The position numbers and the translations under genes are program-made. This document shows, piece after piece, positions 9,401 to 21,400 of a stretch of DNA of 59,942 bases (position 1 is its first letter; each line of letters opens with the position of its first letter). The notes beneath the pieces were generated by a model that searched no databases, was not told the DNA's origin, and saw nothing but the letters and a program-made list of their open reading frames with translations. Source of the DNA: Frankia sp. RB7 (GTDB lineage Bacteria; Pseudomonadota; Alphaproteobacteria; Rhizobiales; Xanthobacteraceae); NCBI GenBank assembly GCA_030403585.1, contig JAUEPE010000039.1, forward strand, positions 1 through 59,942, read 5' to 3'.

Positions 9401-12400
9401 CGACAGGTCGCCCGAATTCAGCGCGGTGACCTGTGTCGCCTCCAGGAGGCCGTTCTTGATCATGCCTTCCGGCGTGGCAACGATGGCGATGTTCCCGCGA
9501 TCCGCCCAGAGTGTCTTGAATTGATCGGCGGGAATGATCTCGAACCGCCCGTACTTGCCGGGGATGCTGGGGGCCATGTTCTGTCCCTTGCCCAGCTGAT
9601 ATCCGGAGTTTCTGATGACAACGACCTCCTGGCCGTTGGGCATGGTGAGCACCCTGTCAACCACCACAGCGTGCCCGGGGGAGTTGCCGAACGCGTCGAC
9701 GGCGCCCGCCCTCAAGTCCACGATGGCCGGATGATTGGCGTTGACCGTTGCGCGGAGCTGATCGAACGAACCCTCAACCCATCTTGCATCCGGCAAACCG
9801 GCGCGTTTGAGTTCTTGGGCCGTATTTCGATAGTGTTCGAGGACGTCGCCGGCAACGACATAGAGCCGATTGAAAGCGGATTTAAAATTGTCCAGTTGCA
9901 GCCGATAGGCATCAAGAAGGCCATCGACGGCATAGACGGCGCAATTGCTGGCGGTCCCCTGATCTGCGATCAGGCGATCCAGATAGGGCCGCGGATTGGT
10001 GAGCGGATCGACGGCGGTCGGTTCGACCACCGGCGACCTCGTATTCACCGTGTCCTCGCCGTACGTCATCGGGTTTTCCGGAATAGGCTCCGGTCCCGGG
10101 CCGCTCATTTTCGACAGATCCACTTTCATCTCTGGTGCACCGGGAAGCGGCTGTCGCGGACGCTCGGCCGCGGCTTCAGCCGCCACCCCTTCTCCCACCG
10201 CGGGCGCGCCATGCGGGCCTTCGCCGATGGTCCCGGTCAATCCCTTCGGTGCACCGATGGACCTGATGCCGCTAATGGTGAGACCGATCGTCAAGGCGGC
10301 AAGGAAGCCCTTGCCGATCCTCATGCCGTCCGATTGAGGATTGCCCTCCATGTCGGTCGGTGAGGCCGCCTCGACAGCGAGTGTGCCGCCGATCATATCG
10401 TTCACGCCCAGGAACAGCGCGTAGGCAACGCCCTGCTTCTTCGTGCGCTGCATGAACGTGGTCGCCATGTCTGACAGCATGTTCATGTTTCCACGTTGCT
10501 CCGGCAAGGCCGTGGATATGCTCTCGACAATCGGATTATCGCTTCGTTTGACCTGCGTTTCGATCATCCCGTAGAGGACGTGGCCCAAATACGAGAACAT
10601 ATCGCCGAGGATCACATTGGTCTGCGGATCGGCCTCGATCGTCGGAGTGTAGCCGTCGGTGTCGACTCCCTCGTGGCCGGTCGGATCGGTATATCGCAGC
10701 GGATTGTCGGAGACGTAGACGTATCTGTTCAGGCTCGGCGGACTGTCGGAATGTCCCTGGAAGCTGTCCTGGGTGATGAAACTGCCCGTTCGCGAATCGT
10801 AGTAGCGCGCGCCGAAATATTGCAGCCCGGTCTCCGGATCGGAATCCTGTCCGGTAAACAGCTTTGGATTGTCCGACGTGCCCTCGGTCCGGCGCAGATT
10901 ACCCCAGGCGTCAAACATGTAGCTGACCTGGACTGCGCCGGCCTCGCTCGTCAGTTCCGACGTGCTGCCGAGCCCGTCGACGAGATAGAAATAGCTCGAT
11001 CGTGCTTGCGTGGTAGAATCCACGTCCGTCATCGAGATCAGGTCGGTGGCGTAGTTATACTTGCGCAGCGTCTGGCCGGTCACGCCGTCGTATTCCTCGA
11101 GCGTCGCCCCGGCGTCGTAGAGGTAACGGATCTCCCCTGCGCTGGTGATCTTCTTGCTGCGCATCCCCTGCACGTCGTAATCGAACTTGACGGGGTTGCC
11201 CTGCTGGTCGGCCGTGAGCGTGAGCTGGTCGAGGACGTTGTAATAATACGGGATCGTCAAACCGTTGACGGTCGCGGAAATGCGATTGCCGTTCGCGTCG
11301 TATTGGTACGTCACGCTTCTGGTGGAATCGACGCCGTCCGTGACCGACATCAGCCGGTTCGAATTGGCGTAGTAGGCGTAGGTGCGGTTGACCTGCCGTG
11401 TCGGATCGGTCGCGTCGATGCCGGTTTCCGTCAGCCGGTTGCCGACGTTGTCGTAAGTGTAGGTCAGGTCGCCGCCGTTGCTGTATTTGACCTCGTGCAG
11501 CCGGTCGAGGGCATCGTACGAATAGCTGGTGGTTTCCGGCGCGCCGCCGTCGATCTTGGCGTGCGTCTCGACCTGCGACAGCCGGTTGCCGGTGTCGTCA
11601 TAGGTGTAGAAGAAGCTCGAGATCAACTGGCTGGCGGGCGGCATTGTGCCGGCGACGGCACTGGCCGAGGACGCGCCCGGGGCCAGTTGGCGATTGACCA
11701 TGTGCGTAAGCCGGTTCGCCTTGTCGTAGGAATCCGCGAAACCGTAATCCTCCACCGCTCCGTTGGAATAGGCCACCAGCTTGAGCAGCCCGTTCTGAAA
11801 ATATTCGTATCGCGTGTCGCCGTCTTCCGTCGTGGCGATGTGCACGCGATTGCGGTGATCATACTGGTAGGTCGTCGTCACGCCGTCGGAATCGGTGACG
11901 CTCGCCCGGTTGCCTTCCTTGTCGTAGCTGTACCTGATGGTCTTGTTGTCGTTGACGAAGGTCGAGCTCGTCATGCGATCGAACTCGTCGAAGGTGTAGG
12001 TGGTCCGCTCGGTCACCTGGGCGCCGGCGACGCTCTTCACTTCGATTGCCGACGTCATGTTCCCGTCGGCGTCGTAATCGTAGACGATCGAGGAAGGCTG
12101 ATAGTCCAGGGTCGGAAGCACCACGCCCGAATAGGTCACGGTGCGGACGCGATTCAGGAAGTCGTAGGTCATCGTCGTCCGCTGCGTTAGCGGATCGAGG
12201 ATCAGGGTGCGATTGCCATTGGCATCGTAGGCATATTGCCAATGCTGGCCGTCCGCCAGCCGCGTGTCTGTGAGGCGATTGAGCTTGTCGTAGGTGTTCT
12301 CGACCTGATGCCCGTCGGCATCGATCTGGAACCGCATGTTCCGGTTGGCATCGTAGATATACTGCGTGACCCCGCCTCCCCGTGCGCTTTCGTCGACCGA

Positions 12401-15400
12401 CGTCAGCGAACCGAGCGCGTCGTAGGAATAGGTCGTCCGCCGGCCGAGCGGGTCGGTCATGCCGGTCTTGTCGTCGTTCTCGTCGTAGGTGAACGACGTC
12501 GTCTCGCCGTCGCCGTTGGTCTCGCTGACAATCCGGTGCCGCGTGTCGTAGACATAGGCGATCTCGGCGATGGTGCCGTTGGGCCCGGTATCCGAGACCG
12601 TCAGGTTGCCGGTGACCGCCGCGTAGTCGTAAGTTGTCGTACCGGCATCGGCCGTGTCTTCCGCTTCGATCGCCTTGATCCGGCGATTAACGCCGTCATA
12701 AACGTAGTGCGTGACGTTGCCGTTGGCATCCGTGGTGAACGTGAGGTTGCCCTGGCCGTCATAGACGCTCTGCTGCACCACGACGTCCGACGTATGGTAT
12801 TGTTGTGAAAGGCCCGGGCCCCTCACGCTCTCCTGGACCAGACGTCCGAGAGAATCATACAGGTCGACCATCTCGGCGCCCGTCTCCGCGTAGCGCGGGC
12901 CACGAACGATCGCCTGGTTCTGCTTGTCGTCGTAGATCACCGAGGTCGACGTCTGGGCCGCACCGCCCGCCGTCGCGGCGTTCTCGGTCAAGATCATGCG
13001 ATTCAAGGCGTCGTAAGTATAGCGCGTCTCGAATCCATCCTTGTCGACGATGGAGCGCAAATTCACGCCGTCGTAGGCATAGCGGATCGTGTTGCCGTAG
13101 GGATCGGTCGACAGGACGACGCGCCCGAGCGCGTCGTACTTCGACGTCGTCTTGTTGCCGTTCGGATCCGTCCCCGTGACGGAGTTGGTCGCGTCGTCGT
13201 AGCTGTAGCTGGACACGGTGGCCGGCAACCCGGGCGCGACCTTGGTCAGCACGCGGTTGAGGTTGTCGTAGGTGGAAACGAAAGCGTTGCCGCGCATGTC
13301 CACGTAGCGTGTCAGGTTGCCGTCGCCGTCATAGTAGAACTGCTCGGTCGGCTGCCCTTGATCGTCTGCGGTCTGAGCATACTGCGCTAGAATCTTCCGG
13401 TCCAGGCCGTCGTAAGTGTACGTGGCGTCGACGTCGTTGTTGAATGGATCGCTGACGGTGGCGAGGTTGCCATCGCCGTCGTAGGTGTAGGTGGTGGTCA
13501 GGTTTAGGCCGCCGTAATCCTGCATCTGGCTGTTGATGCGGTCGAGACCGTCGCGCTGCGTGAGCGTCTTGATGCCGTTCGCGTCCGTGACGATCGAGGT
13601 ATTCGTCAGGTAGTTGGGATTGTAGAGCGTGACGTAGACATCGGTCGTGGCTCCGGACCCGCCTCGCACCACCGTCGTCTCGATCCTGTGCGCCTGGTTG
13701 TGGCCGTCGAAATCGCTGTAAGTAATCCTGAGGCCGCTGCTGAGGTGAACCTCCGTCGCAATGTTGCGATTGGCATAGGTGAAGTCGGTTTCGTTGCCGA
13801 GCGCATCGATGGACGACTTGACCGAGTAATCGGCGTTGTAAGTGAAGCTGGTGCCGTGGCCGTTGCCGTCATGTTTGAAGATGATGTTTCCGACGCGGTC
13901 GTAACCGACCGTGGTTTGTGCGTGCCCGCCGCCATCCGCGGTCGCCGGCACGTCGTAGGTGGTCGCGACGACACGGTACAAACCGTCGTAGGTGTAGGTG
14001 GTCTTGTTTTTGTGCAGGTCCGTGTCGGTCAGCTTGTTGATCGCGTTGTAGGTCGAGCTCTGGATGACAATATTGGATGGCGTGCCGGCCGAACCGCCCA
14101 GCAACGTCGTCGAGGTCAGACGCTGCAGGCCGTCATAGGCGTATTGATGGGCATCACCGTTGGCATCGAGGTCGCGGATGAGGTTGCTGTCTTCATCGTA
14201 TGAGAATTGCTGGCGTAACGAGACGCTCGATCCGTCGGCCTGCTTGACGCTCTTGGCGGTCTTGACGCTGAGGCGCCCGCCTGCGTCGTACTCGTAGTCG
14301 ACCTCCTGCCCGAGACCGTTGATCGTCGACTTCAGAGCGCCGCCGGCGAAATAGGCGTAGGTGGTCCGCTCGGCCCAGTCGACCCCGGGGGCTCCGGTGG
14401 TGTGGAGCTGGTCGTCGTAGACGGTCATGCTGAGAATGCGGTTGAGCCCGTCATACTCGTAATGCGAATGGTGGCCGGCCTGGTCGGTCTTGTCGATCAG
14501 CCGTCCGCGCACGTCATATGTCAGCGTGGCGCGGACCCCGTCCGCATCCAGGATGGCCGTGACGTTGCCGTAGGCGTCGTAAGACAGGAATTTGGTCTCG
14601 TGCCCGAACGCGTCGGTGGAACTGGTCAGATCGCCCGGTCCGTAGGTTCCGTCGTAGGTCCTGCCCAGCGCGTAGGCGTACTGGCCGAGCGAGCCGAGCG
14701 CGTCGGACATCGACATGGTGTGGCCGGTGGTCGGGTCGATGACCGACGTGGTGGTGTGACCTTCCGCGTCCGTCGAGCTGGTGAGCTTGTCAAAGATCGG
14801 GTCGAACGTGGCCGACGTAGTGATCGTCGAGACCGCATTGCCGCTGCTGTCGGTGACGGGCGCCCCCGTCATCGACGACACCGTTGTCTGCACGACGTTG
14901 CCGAGGTTGTCGTATTTGTAGGTGATGACGCGACCGAGTGCGTCGGTCGTCGAGACCAGGACGATGTCCTTGCCCTGCTTGCCGCCGTCGACGAACGCCT
15001 CCGGATGAGGCGTCTGCGGCGTCGCCCACACCATGGTCGTGGTCTGTCCCTCCGGCGCCTGGATCTTGGTCACGGCGCCGTAGTCGTTGATGGTGTAGAC
15101 GGTCGCCGCCACGCCCGGTCGCGGATCGGATACGGTCCGCGTCTTCGAGCCGAAATCGTACTGAAACTTGACCACGGATTCGCTCGACCCGCCGGTGGTG
15201 CCGCCCGGCGTGTGGACGGCGAGGATGCGTTCACCCGCCACGTTCAGGCTCTGGAAATACGCATTGATCTGCGCATTCGATCCCGACGTCGGCAAGTCGC
15301 CGCTTTTCACCGAGCCTGAATAATATTCGTAGGTGGTGGTCTGGCCGAGTGGAGTGGCGGCGCTGTTGCTGGGAACGGTGCGCGACAGCATGTTGTGGCC

Positions 15401-18400
15401 GAGACGCTCGTCGCCGGGCGTGTAAGTATACTTCTCGAAATAACTGTCGCTGCCGTCGGGCAGCGTTGCGTCGCGGACCATGCTCGTGAGGTTGCCGTAG
15501 CCATCGTCGTAGTAATAGTGGATGTCGAGACCCTGGAGATCGTGATTCGGGCTGACAGTGTCGTAGCCCTTCAGCTCGACGATGCGTTTGTCGCCGAATA
15601 TCATCTGGTAGCTGAATACGAAGGCTCGGTTCGCACTGTCCTTGACGACGTCGACCGTGGTCGCGTCGCTGTCCAGCTTGTTGCGGAGATCCGACGGGAT
15701 GTCGTTGACGCGGGGATCGAGCGTCGCATCGTTGGTGTAGTACAGGTCGATTCGATTGCCGCTGGCGTCCTCGATGTAGCGCAGCGTAAACGTCTTACCA
15801 AAGGGCTCGAGTCCGGATTCGAGCTCGAAATGATAGCGGGTGTGCGACGCCGTGTAGAAGTCGTAAGCCGCTTTGTTCTTGTCCGGCTGGACAAGAACAG
15901 AGTGATAGCCGGGCTGCGGGTCGAAGAACAGCGCGGTCGCCGCGAGATTGGACGGAACGCCATATGTCGCGGCCAGCGCAAAATTGGTATGGCCCGTCGC
16001 ACCAAAGCTGTTGCCGGTCCCCTCGCCGCCGACAACCGTCAGGTAACCCTGGTCGTCCTTGATCAGCTTCGTGTCGTAGGAGCTGCTCCAGCCGGCCCCC
16101 AACGGGCCGTCGGACGAGTCGCCCTGGCTGTTGTAGGTGCGCGAGAAATCGAGGCTGAGACCACGCCCGGGAAGCGTGATGTCATCCTCGGATACGGCCA
16201 GATGGCCGTCCCAGAGATCGACGCCGTCGACCATCTGATGACCGACCGGGAGAGCCTGGTCCTGGTCCAGTTGGTCGATGATCAAGCCGTTGGCGACGAC
16301 CGACCGGCCGAGCGTGGTCGGCACCGCCGGATTGTACGCAGTCGCGGTGATCACATAGGCGTGGTTCTTCAGGCTCGGATCGAGGCTCGCAACCGCATCG
16401 ATCAGTTTGTGATAGACGCCGGGGTCGAGCACCACGTCCTGGAAGGTCGAAATGGTGCTGCCCGGGCTCAGGGCGTCGCGGACGTTGGTCGCGACCTTGC
16501 CGTCGATCAGCAGAGTGACCTTGGAACGAACGTCGAGCGAGAAGATGAAGTCGCCGTTTTCGTTCGCGACGGTGCCGTTGATCTGATCGACGCGGGTTGC
16601 TGGAATTTGGACGTTGGTCGTCGGCGCCAGATTGACGCCGGGCAGCAGGTTCTTGTTGCCGGCTTCGCCGTCCGATACCTGCTTGTAGATCGTCAGCGAC
16701 GGCGTCGGGCTGTGCATGACCGCGATCCCCGCCGGGCGGCCGCCCGTCGCGACGGGGGCCCGCAGACTGCCGTCGGGTACGCCGAACACCTGCTGGCCGT
16801 TCACCATCTGGAACAGATAGTCCGCCCGGATATCGATGACCGCGTTGGCCTGACGCTGGCTGTTGGTATTGAGCGGAAGATCGTCGACCGCGACCTTGCG
16901 CAGCAGCGTGGGCGACGCTGCGAGCGCGACTTCGACCTGGCCCAGCATGGCCTGCGCGTCGAATACCATCACGCCGCCGGTGCCGCCGGCGACCGGCAGG
17001 CCCTGGTAGGTCACGTAGAGGAAGCGGCCGTCCTCGGACATCGCGATGTCGGTCGGGAAGCCGTACGGAATCGGCCGCGTGGCGGCCACGATCTGCGGAT
17101 TCGGGCCGAGCGGATCCTTGATGATCCCGATATTGCCGTCCATATAGAGCGGGTTCGCGGTCTGGTCGAGATAGCCGCTGACGCCGGTCGCGTTGAGGCC
17201 AACGCCGTTGTAACCGCCGCCGAACACCGTATTGAGCTCGTCGGCGCGCCCGGTGATGAACGCATAGCTTCCGTCGGGCGTGAAGACGATGCCGCCGGCA
17301 TTGTGCACCGACAGTTGGGAATTGCTCGCCGTCGCGAGCTTGTCGAGGTCAAGCGGAATCGCCTGCTCGGCCCCCGACGATGGATTGGCGATGATGACGC
17401 CCGAACCGTCCGAACCGGAGTTGGTGAAGGCGACACCGTTGCCGCTGGGCGTAGTGGTCACGCCGTTGGTGCCGCTGGCGCCGGTGATGACCTTGGCGGT
17501 CGGGGCAGCGCCCGTGGCGAAAGTCTTTGTCAGGTCGATGTCGATCAGGCTACCCGGAAGATCCGTCCAGGAATGGGCTCCGTTGGGATCCGGGTTCTCG
17601 TTCGGCGCCGTCGCATACAAATGCATGCCGTCAGCGGACACGGCGAGATTGCGGAAGCCGGACGGCGCGATGGAGCTTTGCGTGTAGATATCCTGGTTAG
17701 CCTGATCGAGGCCCGACAGCTTGGTGCTGCCGATCGCGATGTTTCGCACCACAGAATTGTAGGTCGGCGAGGCCGGATCGATATCGATCTGGAAGATGTA
17801 GGACGACGCAACCCCCTCGACCAGATAGGGGTTATGAGCGGCAACATAGGCGAATTTTCCGTCCGGAGAGATCGCGATGCCGTAAGGCTGCGCGCCGAAC
17901 GGCATGCGGATTTCCTTGTAGTGCGGATTCGCCTCGAGATTGACGAACGTACTGTCGTCCTTGACGGTCACGCCGTTGCGGCTCGTTGCCGTCAACACCA
18001 GCCTGTAGAAGTCGGTCGGGTATTGCGACGGGTCGAACTGCGACATCAGCTTGCCGCTCGACACCTGGCCGGTGCCGGAGTTGAGCAGGATGGATGGGCC
18101 GCCGTCGTACGGCTGCAGTTCGAGCGTCCATTTGTCGACGTTGAGCAGGCTGACCGTGCCCAGGATATCGATGGGCTTGGTCAAGACGGCCGCGTGCAGC
18201 TGCGGATCGACCGCGGCTCCGTTCGGAGCAGCGATGGTATGCGGCGGGATCGTCAGCGCCGTTGAGTTGCCGCCGACGTCGAGCTCCTGGAGCGTGACGG
18301 TATCGACCACGGCGACGCGGCCCGACCCGAGCAGCGTGACATAAGCGCGCGTGTTGTCGGGCGTCACCGCGACGTCGCGCGGATACGGAATGTCCTTCGC

Positions 18401-21400
18401 GCTCTCGAGCGGGATGCTGGCGATCAAGCTGCCGAACGTGCCGGGATTGTTCGCGTCGATCCGGTGCGTGGGATCGCCGTCGATGACGCCGAGATCACCT
18501 TCCACTCCGTTCCCGGTATACTTCTCCGGAATCGTGACAAACACGTAGGTGCCGTTCGGCGTGACCTTCGCCGCGTTACTCACGACCGGTATCTTCACCG
18601 TCGTCACGAGCCCGTTGCCGAACACCGGGACCTCGTCGGTCCGCGTGACGGTGATCTGAGCCAGGCCGAGGGCGACCGAATCCGGGACCGTGACGTGAAG
18701 CTCGGTGTTGCTGCTCGACGCATTCGGCTTCGCGGTGACCTGGATGTTTCCGGGCAGGGTAAAGGTCACCGTGAGATCCTGCGGCGATCCCAGCGTTCCG
18801 GACTTGATGAAGTTGCTGCCCGTCAGGATCACCTCGGGCTTGATGTTCCCCGAAGTCTGATCGACCGGGAACGCCACGCTCACGCCGGTGACCGCCGGCG
18901 CAGCCGGATCGGAGTTCTGGGGCGGATGCAGGTCGGTCTTGAACGTGCTGACCGCGCCCGGATTGATCTGGTAGTTCGACGTCGTCGTGACCGGCAGGCC
19001 GACCTGCGGAATCATCTGGATGAAGAACGGCTCCGGCTGCGGAGCCGACGGCACTGCCATCGTCGCGAGCACGCCGGCCGCACCGGCGACGCCGAACACG
19101 CCCATGGAGACGCCGGCACTCGCGACGGCGACCGTGAAGGCCAGTTGGTTCGCAGCCGCCTGCTGCAGTTGCAACGTGCCAACGTTCGAGTCGCCATAGA
19201 CGACCATGTACTGCGACTTGCCGTCGACGCCGTTATACGGCGGCGAGTTGGTGTGGGCGTAGCCGTCGGCGCCGACAACGCCGTTCTCGACCTGCCACCA
19301 GATCGGACGCGTGGTGCCGTCGTCGTTGAGGTAGTCGCCGGCCTGCAAGAAATAAACCTTGGTGCCGACTGGGATCGACGGGTCGACCTTGATGGCAAGC
19401 TGGACCGGAACATCGAGCGGCTTGGGGCCGAGATCGAGGTTGAACGCCGCGGCGTAATGGAAGCCGGTAGGCACTCCCTGCGGCAGATCGGCCTGGCTGG
19501 CGGGCGAGATGCTGACCGTCGTGCCGCTGTCGAGCACGCCGGGCGGCACCGCGACGGTCGAACCGTCGCTGCCCTGCACCACGGCGCCGTCGGCGCCGAC
19601 GGTCACGTTGCCGGTCTGCGGCACCTGCACCTTGACGGGCACCACGACCTCGGCGGCGCCGTTGATGATGGTGACGGTCACCATGCCCGGCGCGATCGCG
19701 GTCAGCAGGCCGTCGGCGCTGATCGACACAACGCCCGGCTTGCTGACGAAATAGCGGGTACCGGTCGAGGCCGCGGCCAGATCGGTGGTCAGCAGCTGGT
19801 CGTCGCCCGGATGCACGTCGAACTGGCGCGTACCGCCATTGGCGTTCAGCGAGACCGCGAGCGGGTAGAGATCGATGCCCTCATTGTAAAGCCGCTGCCC
19901 GAGCGCGCTCGTGGGCACGCCGACGGTCACCGCCGTCGCACCGGTGACGCCGTGGCTGGTCGCCAGCAGTACGGTCGTGCCGTTGTGGAGCGCGGTCACC
20001 CGGCCCGAGCTGGAGACCGACGCGACCGACGAATCCAGCGTCTGCATCGACACATAGGACGCCGGCAGCACCACGCCCTGCTGATCCTCGAAGTCGCCGA
20101 CCAGCATCATGGTCTGGGTACCGCCTTCGCCGAGACGCGGCGCGCGGTTCTGGAAGTCAAGCTTGACCAGGGCGGCAGAACTGACGTCGACGGTGACGGT
20201 TGCGACCGACGATTTGTTGAAGCCGTCGTCCGCCTGGAATTCGAAATCGGCTTGACCCGTGAAGCCAAGCCCCGGAACGAAGGTCACGGTGTGACCGTCC
20301 GGGTTCAGCGCCGCCGTGCCGCTGTGGGACGAGACCAGCTTGAAGAAGAGCGGGTCGCCTTCCGGATCGTTCGAGATCGTATTCAGGTCGAACGTGAGCG
20401 GCAGGTCGATATGAGTGAGGACCTCCTTGTCCTGCGCGGTCGGCGGCGGCGCGGCGAGGAAGCCGTAATTGTTGCCGAGCAATTGTGCGTCGCCTGCATT
20501 GACAATGCCGTCGCGATTGGCGTCGGCGCCGATCAGATAACCGGCTTGTCCGGCGGACTTGCCGAAGGCTTGGGCCAGCAGGGTGCTGTCGAGACCGTCG
20601 ACCGTGCCATCCTCGTTGGCGTCGCCGGCTACAAACAGCTGGACCGTGTAACCTCCTGCCGTGGCGCCGTTGGCGCCGAGGATCTTGAGCAGGCCAACGC
20701 CATCGCGGCCGACCGAAAACAGCGCGAACGATTTGCCATTGCCGGTGCTCTGGAACAGAGGCGTCAGGCCCGCGATCACGGGCACGTCGGGCTGCAATGT
20801 GCTGCCGTTCGCCGCCGTGACCTGCACGCCGAGCAGGACATCGCCGGTCGGAGTCGAGCTCAGCTCCAAGGGCCGCAGGTTGAAGGCCAGATAGTCGGTA
20901 ACGCCCGCCGACAGCGAGCCTTGATAGGTGCTGCTGGCGAAATCGCTGGGACCGCCCAGGTTGACGGTGAGCGGCGACACCTGTGCCGTCGTGCCGTAAT
21001 TGATGACGCTGCCGGCGGCGCCGGTCGGCGACGTCGCCACGATGAGCTGGTGCGGATCATCGAGGGCGTAGCCGTAGCGCGCACTCAATCCGGTGCTGGT
21101 GTTGTGCGCGGAGGCGAGATTGCCGGTGCCGTCGTAGGAATAGATCACGCGCGTGCCGTCGGACGCGACGAGCGAGGTGATACGGCCCGCGGCGTCCTTC
21201 GTGAACAGCACGGAATCGCCGTTCGACGCGGTGATGCCGCCGTCGCTGAAGTGGAGGATGTTGCCGCTCGGCAAGGTCTCGTCGAGCACGCCATCTGCCG
21301 TGCTGAGATGGTAGACCGTACCGTCCTGCGCCGTCAGCGTATAATCGGCCGCGCCGAAGGCACCGTTGGTCGGGTTGTAAGGCCGCGCCGTCTGCAGTTC

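Noticed and set aside
5402..10363. Very long plus-strand open frame (1,653 codons) opposite the giant gene; similar ones at 15395-18265, 18464-22027, 22052-25189 and 27638-30334
   Set aside because: Translations are Arg/Asp/Gly/Val-rich without families and mirror the repeats of the minus-strand gene. They arise from the GC-biased codon use of the real frame.
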